Positions 1 to 9,034 of a DNA stretch of 64,000 nt are shown here, one piece after another. The DNA lies in contig NZ_LR027842.1 of the NCBI RefSeq assembly GCF_900607225.1, forward strand, positions 1,656,396 to 1,720,395. The letters run 5' to 3'. The translations under genes and the position numbers were made by a program. The first letter of the stretch is position 1. Each line of letters begins with the position of its first letter. The notes beneath the pieces are model-generated. The model worked only from the letters and a program-made list of their open reading frames with translations, made no database searches and was not told the DNA's origin. The DNA is from [Pseudopropionibacterium] massiliense. Its GTDB lineage: Bacteria > Actinomycetota > Actinomycetes > Propionibacteriales > Propionibacteriaceae.

Positions 1-521
1 CTACCACTTCTTTCACAGCCGCAGGCCTGCCGATACTTGACAACACCTGCTTCCTGCACCGTCAGGCCTCCTTCTACCAAGTGAACTGGCCCACCGAGAA
101 GAAGATCTCGGAGGACGGCGACATTTTCGCCTTCCTCCTCCCCGGCAAAACCGATACGGAACAACCGGTCCTCGTCGGCGGTGAGTTCGCGGCGGCATTC
201 AACGACCGTGAAGAGGTGCGGGCTTTTCAGGCATATTTGACCTCACCTGAGTTCAGCAACACGAAAGCAAAGGTCACGGGACATGGATGGATCTCGGCGA
301 ACAAGAAACTTGATCCCTCCACCCTGTCGTCTCCCATCGACAGGCTCTCCTACGAACTGATCACCAATGACAGCAGCGTTCTCCGTTTCGACGCGTCGGA
401 TCAGATGCCGGGAGCCGTCGGTACCGGAACTTTCTGGACCGGCATGACGGACTGGATCTCGCTGGACAAGTCCTCCCGGGACGTACTGACCGAGATAGAG
501 AACTCCTGGCCGAGAACCTGA
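1..521 (+). CDS. Carbohydrate ABC transporter substrate-binding protein, C-terminal part
   Basis: The frame is open from the left edge (first full codon at position 3) to the stop at 521, so only the last ~172 residues are present and the start lies outside the window. The visible part includes a conserved Cys-x-x-His-Arg-Gln-Ala-Ser-Phe segment and a GxxWISANK-like segment typical of family 1 extracellular solute-binding proteins of the alpha-glucoside type. The protein would capture a sugar outside the membrane and deliver it to an ABC permease. No permease is visible here; such genes would be upstream of the window. The family call is firm, the substrate is a guess. Confidence 0.75.
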   Translation, partial: TTSFTAAGLPILDNTCFLHRQASFYQVNWPTEKKISEDGDIFAFLLPGKTDTEQPVLVGGEFAAAFNDREEVRAFQAYLTSPEFSNTKAKVTGHGWISANKKLDPSTLSSPIDRLSYELITNDSSVLRFDASDQMPGAVGTGTFWTGMTDWISLDKSSRDVLTEIENSWPRT

Positions 522-564
522 TCAACCACCCCGCTCCCATGACGGCCATCCACCCCGGACCGAG

Positions 565-570
565 TAGGCT
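565..570 (+). promoter_or_regulatory. Candidate -10 box of fasR
   Basis: TAGGCT matches the actinobacterial TANNNT pattern and ends 10 nt before the ATG at 581, giving a near-leaderless transcript. No convincing -35 hexamer is seen. Confidence 0.4.
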
Positions 571-580
571 GGCAGCCACC

Positions 581-1774
581 ATGACCGCTCATCAGCCCGC
601 ACGGCCGGGTACTCTTCCCGCCACCGTATCGTCAGCTCGATCCCGAGCCGCCATCCTGAAACGACTGCGGGCCACCACAGCGACCATGAACACCGCCACC
701 CTCACGGCCTTGGAGGCTCGGCACACATGGTTCGCGGAACTCGATGCCGAATCCCGGTCCTGGATCAACGTGCTGGCCCGGGGGGGAATCGACGGTTTCG
801 TGAACTGGGTCAGTGGTTCGGCCTTCTCCTTCGAGTCGGTCTTCGACTCCGCCCCCCGGGCTCTCGCAGGACGCATCTCCCTGAGACAGACGGTCGACCT
901 GGTGCGCACCACCACCGATGTCGTGGAGGAACAGATCCAACTTCTGTTGCCACGCGCGGACCAACAACCGTTGCAGCTGGGAATAGTGCACTATTCCCGT
1001 GAGATCGCTTTCGTGGCAGCCGCGGTCTACGCACGCGCCGCAGAGGCGCGGGGAGCCTGGGACTCCCGCATCGAGGCAACGATCGTCGACGCGGTGGTCC
1101 GGGCCGAGGCCGATGAATCCGTCACGTCGAGGGCATCCACCCTCGGCTGGGATTCCGAGGCCCCCACGATCGTGGTCATGGCGGGCGCCCCCAAGGATCC
1201 GCGGGTCGATGAACTGCGCAGAGCATCTGCGCGACTCTCCTTGGACGTGCTCGCGGCTCCCCAAGGTGAACGTCTCGTGTGCATCTTCGCTGGTGAGGTG
1301 CTGACCGACCCTGCTCGGGCATGCGCCCTGGTGACAAAGCTCGAGCCACACTTCGCTCCCGGTCCCATCGTGATCGGCCCGCTCGCGGAAGGGCTCCGCG
1401 GGGCCCCCACCTCCGCCAGGTCCGCCGCATCCGGATATCGGGCAGCCCGGGCATGGCCCGAGGGCCCCAGGACCCTGCTGTCGCACGACCTGCTTCCGGA
1501 GCGGGCACTCGCGGGTGACGGACACGCCCGCAGAACCTTGGCCCGCGACATCTTCGGTCTTCTCAAGGGGGCCAAGGAGCTTCTCGATACCTGCATCGGT
1601 TTTCTCGACGCCGGATCCTCGATGGAGGCCACGGCACGAGCCATGTTCATCCATCCCAACACCGTCCGCTACCGCCTGCGGCGGATCCAGGACGTGACGG
1701 GGTACAACCCGACGGATGCGCGAGAAGCCTACGTTCTGAGGCTGGCAATCACGTTGGGACGCCTCCAGGAGTGA
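581..1774 (+). CDS. fasR: PucR-type helix-turn-helix regulator of fatty acid synthesis (FasR-like)
   Basis: A 397-residue protein with a long N-terminal region and a C-terminal PucR helix-turn-helix (motif around MEATARAMFIHPNTVRYRLRRI, shortened here to its core HPNTVRYRLRRI). In Streptomyces the gene directly upstream of fabD encodes FasR, an activator of the fabD-fabH-acpP-fabF operon, and the synteny here is identical. I chose the ATG at 581 over the in-frame ATG at 539: neither has a good ribosome-binding site, but a TAGGCT -10 hexamer at 565-570 would start the transcript only a few bases before 581. It probably binds the palindrome at 1806-1822, which is inference. Confidence 0.82.
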   Translation: MTAHQPARPGTLPATVSSARSRAAILKRLRATTATMNTATLTALEARHTWFAELDAESRSWINVLARGGIDGFVNWVSGSAFSFESVFDSAPRALAGRISLRQTVDLVRTTTDVVEEQIQLLLPRADQQPLQLGIVHYSREIAFVAAAVYARAAEARGAWDSRIEATIVDAVVRAEADESVTSRASTLGWDSEAPTIVVMAGAPKDPRVDELRRASARLSLDVLAAPQGERLVCIFAGEVLTDPARACALVTKLEPHFAPGPIVIGPLAEGLRGAPTSARSAASGYRAARAWPEGPRTLLSHDLLPERALAGDGHARRTLARDIFGLLKGAKELLDTCIGFLDAGSSMEATARAMFIHPNTVRYRLRRIQDVTGYNPTDAREAYVLRLAITLGRLQE

Positions 1775-1805
1775 TCCCGAACATCGACGCCCGTCAGACC
1801 CGTTC

Positions 1806-1822
1806 TTGTGGGAATCCCACAA
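1806..1822. promoter_or_regulatory. Perfect 17-bp palindrome upstream of fabD, candidate FasR operator
   Basis: TTGTGGGA-A-TCCCACAA has 8-bp perfect arms around a single central base. The one-base loop makes an RNA hairpin unlikely, so a dimeric DNA-binding site is the better reading. It lies 32 bp after the fasR stop and about 70 bp before the fabD start, where an activator of the fab operon would bind. The assignment to FasR rests on position only. Confidence 0.55.
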
Positions 1823-1891
1823 TCCCTTCAGAGTCATTTTCGTCACCTTCACAGCCACACACATCGTCAGCGAGAGGGCAGAGTTGGGTTC

Positions 1892-2818
1892 GTGCTAGCT
1901 ATCGTCGCTCCGGGCCAAGGAGCCCAGACCCCCGGATTTCTCGCCGCTTGGCTGGAGGAACCCAGCTTCAGGACCCGCCTCGAGTGGCTGAGTGCCATCA
2001 CCGACATCGACCTCGTGGCCCACGGAACCACATCGGATGCGGAGACCATCCGGGACACCGCGGTGGCACAGCCCCTGCTGGTCGCATCCGCACTCGCCAC
2101 ATCTGAGCAGCTGCACCCCGATGTTTCCGAGCGTGCAGATGTGGTCGCCGGGCATTCCGTGGGTGAACTCGCCGCCGCGGCCATGGCAGGGGTGATCTCC
2201 GTCGAGTCCGCGATGGTGCTGGTCCGGGAACGAGGCCGCAGCATGGCCGCGGCTTCCGCCACCACACCCACCTCCATGACCGCCGTGATCGGAGGAGACC
2301 GCGAAGAGGTGCTGGCGGCCATCGAGGCAGCGGGTCTGACTCCCGCCAACAACAACGGCCCCGGCCAGATCGTCGCCGCAGGCACAACGGAGCAGCTGGC
2401 AACCCTGGCCGACAACGCCCCCCACCGCGCCCGGCTGAAACCCCTCAGCGTCGCCGGGGCCTTCCACACCCATCACATGACCCCCGCCGTGGCCCGTCTG
2501 GAAGCGCTGGCGGCGGCCGTACCCACCGAGGATCCTCGCACCGGTCTCCTCAGCAATGCCGATGGAGCGGTCGTGACCTCGGGGCGCGAGTACCTGGAGC
2601 GCCTGGTCCGGCAGGTGGCGAACCCGGTTCGCTGGGATCTGTGCATGGAGACCATGGCGGGTCTCGGCGTCACCGGAATCCTCGAACTCGCGCCCGCGGG
2701 CACCCTGACGGGTATCGCGAAACGCAACCTCAAGGACGTCGAATTGTTCAAACTCAACACCCCGGACCAGGTGGACGAGGCCCGCGCATTCTGCGAGACC
2801 CACTCGGCCAAGGCCTGA
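1892..2818 (+). CDS. fabD: Malonyl-CoA:acyl carrier protein transacylase
   Basis: Transfers malonyl from CoA to ACP, supplying the extender unit for type II fatty acid synthesis in the cytoplasm. The 308-residue product begins [16 protein letters not shown], with the GQGAQ motif, the nucleophile elbow GHSVGE and the catalytic histidine in GAFHTHHM. The GTG at 1892 was chosen because it has a GAGAGGGCAGAG purine tract upstream and places GQGAQ at the usual distance from the N terminus; the frame is open further upstream to 1808 but that segment looks non-coding. First gene of the fabD-fabH-acpP-fabF operon. Confidence 0.95.
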   Translation: MLAIVAPGQGAQTPGFLAAWLEEPSFRTRLEWLSAITDIDLVAHGTTSDAETIRDTAVAQPLLVASALATSEQLHPDVSERADVVAGHSVGELAAAAMAGVISVESAMVLVRERGRSMAAASATTPTSMTAVIGGDREEVLAAIEAAGLTPANNNGPGQIVAAGTTEQLATLADNAPHRARLKPLSVAGAFHTHHMTPAVARLEALAAAVPTEDPRTGLLSNADGAVVTSGREYLERLVRQVANPVRWDLCMETMAGLGVTGILELAPAGTLTGIAKRNLKDVELFKLNTPDQVDEARAFCETHSAKA

Positions 2819-2861
2819 AACCCCTACCCCTGCTTCACCGAACCGCCCGAAAGGCCGCGAC

Positions 2862-3857
2862 ATGACACTGACCCCCTCCACCGGTAGCCGCCACGCCCGT
2901 ATCCTGAGCGTCGGCGGCTACCGTGGTTCGCGAGTCGTCGACAACGATGAGATGTGCACCATCATCGATTCCACCCCGGAGTGGATCGAGCAGCGCACCG
3001 GCATCCAGGAACGTCGCTGGGCGACCGATGAGGAAACCCCCCTGTTCATGGCGGTGGCCGCGGCACGCAAGGCCCTTGACCGCGCCGGGCTGGAGCCGTC
3101 CCGGATCGACGGGATCATCTGCTCCACCGTTTCCCATTTCCAACAGTCCCCCTCACTGGCCGTCTACGTCGCCCATGAACTGGGCCTGAGCGCCGGTCCG
3201 GTCGCCTTCGACATCTCGGCGGCGTGCGCCGGTTTCTGCCACGGAATCAGCATCGCCGAATCGCTGGTGCGTTCCGGGGCAGCCACCAACGTCCTGGTCA
3301 TCGGCGTCGAGACCCTGAGCCGCATGGTCAACCTGGAGGATCGCACCACCGCCTTCCTGTTCTCCGACGGCGCCGGGGCCGCCATCGTCGGCCCGAGCGA
3401 CGAGCCCGCCATCGGTCCCGTCGTCTGGGGCTCCGACGGCTCCCAGGCCCTCACCATCCAGATCCAGGACTGGGCCGATGTGACCGACCCGGAACAGCGG
3501 ATGCCCCTGATCAGCATGGACGGCCGCACCGTTTTCCGCTGGGCCACCACCTACATCACGACCAAGGCCCTCGAAGCCGTGAAAGCAGCCGGGATCACTC
3601 CCGGGGAACTGGACGTCTTCATACCCCACCAGGCCAACAATCGGATCACCGATTCGATGTTGCGCCATCTGAAACTGCCCGAGAACGTGGTGGTGTCCCG
3701 CGACATCACACACATGGGCAACTCGTCAGCGGCCTCGATTCCGCTGGCGATGGAGGCCCTGCTCGAATCGGGCGAGGCCGCATCCGGGCAGACCGCCCTG
3801 ATCATCGGTTTCGGCGCCGGGCTCGTTTTCGCGGGCCAGGTCGTCACCCTTCCATGA
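2862..3857 (+). CDS. fabH: Beta-ketoacyl-ACP synthase III
   Basis: Condenses an acyl-CoA primer with malonyl-ACP to initiate fatty acid chains; in actinobacteria the enzyme often accepts branched primers. The 331-residue protein shows the Cys-His-Asn triad: Cys122 in SAACAGFC, His in IPHQANNR and Asn in [10 protein letters not shown]. It lies 43 bp after fabD and 33 bp before acpP, in the same operon. Confidence 0.95.
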   Translation: MTLTPSTGSRHARILSVGGYRGSRVVDNDEMCTIIDSTPEWIEQRTGIQERRWATDEETPLFMAVAAARKALDRAGLEPSRIDGIICSTVSHFQQSPSLAVYVAHELGLSAGPVAFDISAACAGFCHGISIAESLVRSGAATNVLVIGVETLSRMVNLEDRTTAFLFSDGAGAAIVGPSDEPAIGPVVWGSDGSQALTIQIQDWADVTDPEQRMPLISMDGRTVFRWATTYITTKALEAVKAAGITPGELDVFIPHQANNRITDSMLRHLKLPENVVVSRDITHMGNSSAASIPLAMEALLESGEAASGQTALIIGFGAGLVFAGQVVTLP

Positions 3858-3890
3858 CCCAACCAGCCATCGACCAACAAGGAGACAGCA

Positions 3891-4136
3891 ATGGCAAGCA
3901 CTGAAGAGATCCGCACCGACCTCGCCGAGATCGTCAACGACGTCGCAGGCGTGGCGGCGGAGGACGTCCAGCTGGACAAGTCCTTCGTCGATGACCTGGG
4001 CGTCGATTCCCTCTCCATGGTGGAAATCATCTACGCCTGCGAGGACAAGTTCGGCGTCTCGATCCCCGACGAGGACTCCAAGAACCTGAAGACCGTGGGC
4101 GATGCGGTCGCCTACATCGAGCGCGCCCAGGCCTGA
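3891..4136 (+). CDS. acpP: Acyl carrier protein
   Basis: An 81-residue acidic protein with the phosphopantetheine attachment motif DDLGVDSLS; Ser40 is the modified residue. It carries the growing acyl chain between the Fab enzymes. A good AAGGAGA ribosome-binding site stands 7 nt before the ATG, in keeping with the high ACP output cells need. A stem-loop follows the stop codon and may reduce transcription into fabF. Confidence 0.96.
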   Translation: MASTEEIRTDLAEIVNDVAGVAAEDVQLDKSFVDDLGVDSLSMVEIIYACEDKFGVSIPDEDSKNLKTVGDAVAYIERAQA

Positions 4137-4144
4137 GATCGGCC

Positions 4145-4178
4145 GGTGGGGGTGGCACCCGTCCTCGCCGCCCCCACC
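4145..4178 (+). terminator. Stem-loop between acpP and fabF, possible partial terminator
   Basis: GGTGGGGGTGGC (4145-4156) pairs with GCCGCCCCCACC (4167-4178) with one G-U pair and a 10-nt loop, followed by a pyrimidine-rich ACTCCTTTC. It lies in the 89-bp gap between acpP and fabF. It could protect the acpP message from 3' decay or act as a leaky terminator. Confidence 0.5.
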
Positions 4179-4225
4179 ACTCCTTTCAATCCACGCGAAA
4201 GCACCTCAGATCCCAGGAGTTCAAC

Positions 4226-5482
4226 ATGACCGAGGTAGTCATCACCGGTTTCGGTGCGTTCACCCCACTCGGCGTAGACGCCCCCAGCACCTGGGAGGCC
4301 ATGCTCGCCGGCCACTCCGGTGTGCACACCCTTCCCTACGAGTGGGCGAAGCCGCTGCCCGTCACGTTCGCGGCAGAGGCGGCTGGCGACCCCACCGAGA
4401 AACTCGATCGGATCGAGGCCCGTCGTCTCGACAGGAGTTCGCAGCTCGCCATGGTCGCCGGGCAGGAGGCCTGGAGGGATGCCGGTCTCGAAACCGGCGA
4501 TGACAATTCCCTCGATCCGGATCGGCTGGCCGTGTGCGTCGGTACCGGCATCGGTGGCCTGCACTCGCTGCTCGGCAACTGGGATCTCCAGAAGGAGAAG
4601 GGACTCCGCAGGGTCTCCCCCTTCACCATTCCCATGCTCATGGCGAATGCACCCGCCGCCAACCTGGGCCTGAAGTTCGGTGCCGCGGCCGGTGTCCACG
4701 CGCCCGTCAGCGCCTGCGCATCGTCGAATGAGGCCATCTCGCTCGGCCTCGACCAGATCCGACTGGGTCGCTGCGACATCGCCGTCGTCGGGGGGTCGGA
4801 GGGTGTCATTCATCCGCTGCCCATCAACGCCTTCGCCCAGATGCAGGCCCTGAGCCGCCGCAATGATGACCCGGAACATGCCTCACGTCCCTGGGACATC
4901 GGTCGCGACGGATTCGTCCTCGGTGAAGGTTCCGTCATCATGGTCATCGAAACCCTCGAGCACGCCCGCGCACGCGGGGCACGCATCTACGGCACCCTCG
5001 CCGGGGCCGGAATCAGCAATGACAATCACGACATGGTTCAGCCCGAACCGACGGGCCGCGGTCAGTCCACCGCCATGCTCAAGGCCCTGCAGGCCTCGGA
5101 CCTCCGACCCGGCGACATCAAACACATCAACGCCCACGGCACCTCAACCCCACAGGGCGACATCACCGAGGCGAATTCCATTGCCACCGCCCTCGGTTCC
5201 GCCGTGGACGAGTGCATCGTAACCTCCACGAAATCTATGAGCGGCCATCTGCTCGGCAGTGCGGGTGCTCTGGAGACCTTCGCGACCGTGATGGCTCTCA
5301 AGAACCGGGTCGTGCCCCCGACCATCAACATCGAGAATCTGGAACCCGGGCTTCCCATCGACATCGCCGTGAACGAGCCGCGTCGACTTCCTGAAGGTGA
5401 CCTTGCCGCAGTGAACAATTCCTTCGGTTTCGGTGGCTCCAATGTGGCCGTGACCGTGACCAACGCCAACGTCACCGGCTGA
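4226..5482 (+). CDS. fabF: Beta-ketoacyl-ACP synthase II
   Basis: Elongating condensing enzyme of type II fatty acid synthesis. The 418-residue protein contains the Cys-His-His triad: Cys164 in VSACASSNEA, His in NAHGTSTPQGD and His in SGHLLGSAGA, plus the glycine-rich C terminus NNSFGFGGSN. An AGGAG ribosome-binding site precedes the ATG. Last gene of the fab operon; a long perfect hairpin follows immediately. Confidence 0.95.
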   Translation: MTEVVITGFGAFTPLGVDAPSTWEAMLAGHSGVHTLPYEWAKPLPVTFAAEAAGDPTEKLDRIEARRLDRSSQLAMVAGQEAWRDAGLETGDDNSLDPDRLAVCVGTGIGGLHSLLGNWDLQKEKGLRRVSPFTIPMLMANAPAANLGLKFGAAAGVHAPVSACASSNEAISLGLDQIRLGRCDIAVVGGSEGVIHPLPINAFAQMQALSRRNDDPEHASRPWDIGRDGFVLGEGSVIMVIETLEHARARGARIYGTLAGAGISNDNHDMVQPEPTGRGQSTAMLKALQASDLRPGDIKHINAHGTSTPQGDITEANSIATALGSAVDECIVTSTKSMSGHLLGSAGALETFATVMALKNRVVPPTINIENLEPGLPIDIAVNEPRRLPEGDLAAVNNSFGFGGSNVAVTVTNANVTG

Positions 5483-5489
5483 CCGCCAG

Positions 5490-5536
5490 AGCTGGACGTG
5501 CCCCCGACACGCTGCGTGTCGGGGGCACGTCCAGCT
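5490..5536. terminator. Perfect 21-bp hairpin between fabF and the convergent DUF3145 gene
   Basis: Arms at 5490-5510 and 5516-5536 are perfectly complementary around the loop GCTGC. It begins 8 bp after the fabF stop and ends 22 bp before the convergent gene's stop. There is no U-tract, typical for high-GC actinobacteria. It can serve both genes. Confidence 0.8.
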
Positions 5537-5558
5537 CCAGCTCATGCCCGGCTCGTTC

Positions 5559-6083
5559 TCACACGACCTGATGGAGCCAGCGGATCGGTGCATCCTCCGA
5601 TCCGTACCGGAACTGTTCGAGTTCCTCGTCCCACTCAGTACCGAGGAGTCGTTCCATGGCCTGGTGAGCGCTCATTCCCTTGGCGGACGCGGTGTCGAGG
5701 GCGTGGCGGATGCGGTCCTCTGGAACCAGGATGTCGCCGTGCACCCCGATTGTCGCGGCGAATGGCCCCAGCGCCGGGGTGTAGCAGTAACGGGTTCCTT
5801 CGGCGCCGAGCACGGCATCCTCGGTCACCTCGAAACGAATACGGCCGAACTCGGCCAGACGAGACGCCAACCTGGCCCCGGAACCAGTTGGTCCTGACCA
5901 CGAGAGTTCGGCCCGGTGAGAGCCGGGTTCGGCATTTTGTTCGCTCCACTGCCAGTTGAGCCCCGCCCCCAGCACCGAGGCGGCTGCCCATTCCAGATGC
6001 GGGCACAGCGCGGCCGGGGTGGAGTGGATGAAGATCATCCCTCGCGCCCCGGGCAGGCTCTCGGTAGCCGTGCAAGCGTTCAT
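5559..6083 (-). CDS. DUF3145 family protein
   Basis: A 174-residue soluble protein of unknown function. The sequence (FIHSTPAALCPHLEWA, WDEELEQFRYG, PIRWLHQ near the end) matches the actinobacterial DUF3145 family, which commonly lies next to fabF, as in Streptomyces. The ATG at 6083 was chosen because it follows a CCAGGAGAACAAC ribosome-binding site; an upstream in-frame start at 6140 lacks one. It converges on fabF. A link to lipid metabolism is suggested only by conserved neighbourhood. Confidence 0.8.
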   Translation of the reverse strand: MNACTATESLPGARGMIFIHSTPAALCPHLEWAAASVLGAGLNWQWSEQNAEPGSHRAELSWSGPTGSGARLASRLAEFGRIRFEVTEDAVLGAEGTRYCYTPALGPFAATIGVHGDILVPEDRIRHALDTASAKGMSAHQAMERLLGTEWDEELEQFRYGSEDAPIRWLHQVV

Positions 6084-6200
6084 GTTGTTCTCCTGGGTCT
6101 CGGCCGGATTGCCTTCCCCTGCGATCCGTCTCGACTCCAAGCGGTGTCAATTGTGCTACAGCTACGGGAAAGGCACAACAAGAGGCGGCGGTGCCGGCCA

Positions 6201-6206
6201 TAGACT
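6201..6206 (+). promoter_or_regulatory. -10 box of the S9 peptidase gene (leaderless)
   Basis: TAGACT ends 6 nt before the ATG at 6213, so transcription would start at or next to the start codon. Two imperfectly spaced TTGTGC/GCACAA repeats (6151-6156 and 6173-6178) lie just upstream. Confidence 0.5.
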
Positions 6207-6212
6207 GTGACC

Positions 6213-8057
6213 ATGCAGCGCATGTCCATCGATCAGGCCCTCACGGGCGCGGACTCCATCCGCCAGGTCCGGGCCAATGGGGACGGGGTTTTCTGGCTGG
6301 CGGGGATCGCCGCCGAGGACGGCCGGGTGACCATTCGATGCTGGCGGGAAGACGGGATCACCGAGATCACCCCCGGTTTCAACGTTCGTTCCCGGGTGAT
6401 GGAGTACGGTGGGGGCGCCTACGCGGTGGCTGACGCCCTGGTGGCGTGGTGCGACGATTTCACCAAACGGCTGTGGCTCCTGGATGGGGAAACCACCCGC
6501 CCCCTGACCCCCGGGAGCACCCGGTTTCGCTACGGCGGGCTGGCCCTGGACCCCCAACACCGGCTGCTTCTCGCGGTCCGTGAGGATCACGAGGCGACCC
6601 CCGAGGAACGCAGCGAAATCGTCGCTCTTGACCTGGATTCCGGCAACAGCGACGGAGGTCGTGTGCTGGTGAGTGGCGCCGATTTCTACGCGGGCCCGGT
6701 GGTGCGTGATGGTCGCCTCGCCTGGTTCCAGTGGATGCACCCGAACATGAGCTGGGACGAGGCCTCGGTGTGCGCCACGAAACTTGACGATCCCGGGCAG
6801 GTCGACAGGGTCTTCGGGAAGCCCGGGGTCAGCGCGCAGCACCCGGTCTGGCTCGGGAACGGTTCCCTTGCCTACGTCACGGACGGGTCCGGCCATTGGA
6901 ACTGGGTGGTGCACCACCGAGAGGGGACGCTGATCTGGAGAACCCCTCACGACTGCTCGATCCCGGTGTGGGTGCTGGACGCCCCACCCGCATGCGCAGT
7001 GGGGGACGACCTGCTGGCGACGGTCCAGATCGCCGACGGCCGCGGCACGCTCGCGCTGTGGCATCCGCGCAGCGGCAGTGTCACCCATCCACTGCCGGGG
7101 ACGGCCATGATCGAGTCCCTGGCATCTTCCGGGCAGGATCTGTTCGCGATAGCGGAATGGGATGACCGTCCCGCTTCCCTGGTGCGCATCTCCCCCACCG
7201 GGGAACGAACCGAGCTCGTGGCCTCCGAACCGCTGGCGGATCTGAGCCGCCCCGTTTGTCGCTGGTCCGAGGGACCGGCGGGGCCGGTGCACTCCTGGTT
7301 CTACCCGGTTCCAGATGCCGCAGCAGCACCGCCCATGCTCGTTCTCACCCACGGCGGCCCCACCTCCGTTCACTACCCGAGCTTCGACAAACTGATCCAG
7401 TTCTGGGTGTCCCGCGGGATCTGCGTGCTGGACGTGAACTACTCGGGTTCCACCGGTTTCGGCCGCGCCTACCGGGACCGGTTGAAGGGGCGGTGGGGCG
7501 TCCTGGATGTCGCCGACGTGGTTACCGCGGCCCGTGACGTGTGCCGGGAGGGGCTGGCGGATCCCGGGCGTGTGGCCATCGCCGGTGGCAGCGCGGGCGG
7601 TTACACCACCCTGCAGGCCCTGGTGACCAGCGATTTCTTCGCCGCCGGCATCAGCTCCTACGGCATCGGGGATCTGCGGAGTCTCGTCGAGGAAACCCAC
7701 AAAGCGGAGTCCCATTACACCTCCGCCCTGGTCGCCCCATGGCCGGAAGGAGAGCAGGTCTACCGGGAACGTTCCCCGATCACCCGGCTCGACCGCCTCA
7801 ATGCCCCCATGCTGATTCTGCAGGGCCTGGAGGATCGCGTCGTGCCGCCCGGGCAGGCCTTCGACATGGCGGATGCGGTGCGCGCCAAAGGGCTTCCCCT
7901 GGCGCTGGTGACGTTCGAGCACGAGGGCCACGGTTTCCGCTCGCTCGCGGCCCGCGAACAGTCACTGGAATCCCAGCTCTCCTTCCTGGAACAGGTTTTC
8001 GGCCTGCCGCTCAGCGACGACGTTCCCGTCCTGCCGATCGAGAACCTCGACCCCTGA
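6213..8057 (+). CDS. S9 family prolyl oligopeptidase / dipeptidyl aminopeptidase-like hydrolase
   Basis: A 614-residue serine peptidase: an N-terminal beta-propeller-like region (about residues 1-350) and a C-terminal alpha/beta-hydrolase domain. The nucleophile sits in GGSAGGY, a preceding GGPTSVHYPSFD segment forms the oxyanion region, Asp is in LEDRVVPP and His in EHEGHGF. No signal peptide, so it is likely a cytoplasmic peptidase acting on short peptides or acylated amino acids. The ATG at 6213 fits a leaderless transcript; GTG 6207 and ATG 6222 are alternatives. It converges on the VWA operon. Confidence 0.85.
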   Translation: MQRMSIDQALTGADSIRQVRANGDGVFWLAGIAAEDGRVTIRCWREDGITEITPGFNVRSRVMEYGGGAYAVADALVAWCDDFTKRLWLLDGETTRPLTPGSTRFRYGGLALDPQHRLLLAVREDHEATPEERSEIVALDLDSGNSDGGRVLVSGADFYAGPVVRDGRLAWFQWMHPNMSWDEASVCATKLDDPGQVDRVFGKPGVSAQHPVWLGNGSLAYVTDGSGHWNWVVHHREGTLIWRTPHDCSIPVWVLDAPPACAVGDDLLATVQIADGRGTLALWHPRSGSVTHPLPGTAMIESLASSGQDLFAIAEWDDRPASLVRISPTGERTELVASEPLADLSRPVCRWSEGPAGPVHSWFYPVPDAAAAPPMLVLTHGGPTSVHYPSFDKLIQFWVSRGICVLDVNYSGSTGFGRAYRDRLKGRWGVLDVADVVTAARDVCREGLADPGRVAIAGGSAGGYTTLQALVTSDFFAAGISSYGIGDLRSLVEETHKAESHYTSALVAPWPEGEQVYRERSPITRLDRLNAPMLILQGLEDRVVPPGQAFDMADAVRAKGLPLALVTFEHEGHGFRSLAAREQSLESQLSFLEQVFGLPLSDDVPVLPIENLDP

Positions 8058-8074
8058 GGGGAAGGGGAAACGGA

Positions 8075-9034
8075 TCAGGGCCAGCGGGCCCCCAGGGAGA
8101 TCACGCCGATGGCGGCGAGGATCGCGAAGATGATCGCCAGCCCCGCATACTGGTCCGTGATCTCCATCGGAACCAGCTCGTAGCCCAGGTCGGATGAGAT
8201 CGCCTGGTAGATCTCGCTGAGTTCGCCGGCCGACTCGGCCGAGAACTTCTTGCCCCCGGAATTCTCGGCGACGACGTAGAGCTCATGGTGGTCCACGGCC
8301 ACACGTTCCCGCCTACCGTTGGATTCGATGTAGCCGTCCTGCGTTCCGTAGGCGATGGTGTGGATGGGAACACCCAGCTGTTTCGACTGCTCGGCCGCCG
8401 TGGCTGAGTTCCTCCCAAGGTTGGAAGCCCCGTCCGAGAGCAGCACTATGGCGGCAGGAGCCGTCTCATCGGGATGGTCGGGATCCGGTGGCACCAGTTT
8501 CAGCGCGTCGAGGCTGGTGTAGATCGCCTCTCCGATCGCGGTGGAAGGGGCCATCTGGAGGCCGTCGATGGCGCGATTCAACACGCCTCTGTCCACGGTG
8601 GGGGGAACGTTGATGTCCGCGGTGCCGGCGAAGGTCACCAGCGCGACGTTGAAGCGCTCCGGGAGGCTCGCAATGAATTTCTTTGCCGATTCCTTCGCGG
8701 CCTCGAGCCGGTTGGGGGCCACGTCATCGGCCTCCATGGACCAGGACACGTCTATCGTGACGACGATGGTGGCCCGGTCCCGCGCCTGCCTTCCGTAGTC
8801 CTTCGGCATCGCCCATGCGATCACCAGCGAAGCGAGGCTGAGCAACGCCAACAACACGGCTCCGTGGCGTTTCCAGGCTGCATCCTTCGGGATGACGAGC
8901 CTCAGCCGCGAGTTCGGGGTCCGCGACTGGGGAAGCCGGTTGGCCAGGTACCAGTAGACCCCCGCGATGACGGGGATCAGCGCCAGCGCCCACAGACGGT
9001 TGGGCTGCATGAACTCGAGAACCAGTGTCGTCAT
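8075..9034 (-). CDS. VWA domain membrane protein (BatA-like), second copy
   Basis: A 319-residue protein with two N-terminal membrane helices, a von Willebrand A domain with a MIDAS motif (DVSWSMEADD, with further acidic residues at LLSDGASN) and a C-terminal helix. The ATG at 9034 overlaps the stop of the upstream VWA gene as ATGA, indicating translational coupling. Last gene of the moxR-DUF58-VWA-VWA operon. In MoxR systems such proteins are thought to be substrates or partners of the AAA+ chaperone at the membrane; the client here is unknown. Confidence 0.85.
   Translation of the reverse strand: MTTLVLEFMQPNRLWALALIPVIAGVYWYLANRLPQSRTPNSRLRLVIPKDAAWKRHGAVLLALLSLASLVIAWAMPKDYGRQARDRATIVVTIDVSWSMEADDVAPNRLEAAKESAKKFIASLPERFNVALVTFAGTADINVPPTVDRGVLNRAIDGLQMAPSTAIGEAIYTSLDALKLVPPDPDHPDETAPAAIVLLSDGASNLGRNSATAAEQSKQLGVPIHTIAYGTQDGYIESNGRRERVAVDHHELYVVAENSGGKKFSAESAGELSEIYQAISSDLGYELVPMEITDQYAGLAIIFAILAAIGVISLGARWP

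Noticed and set aside
6162-7931. A 589-codon minus-strand frame opposite the S9 peptidase
   Set aside because: Antisense shadow of a clear peptidase, no domains and low-complexity composition.
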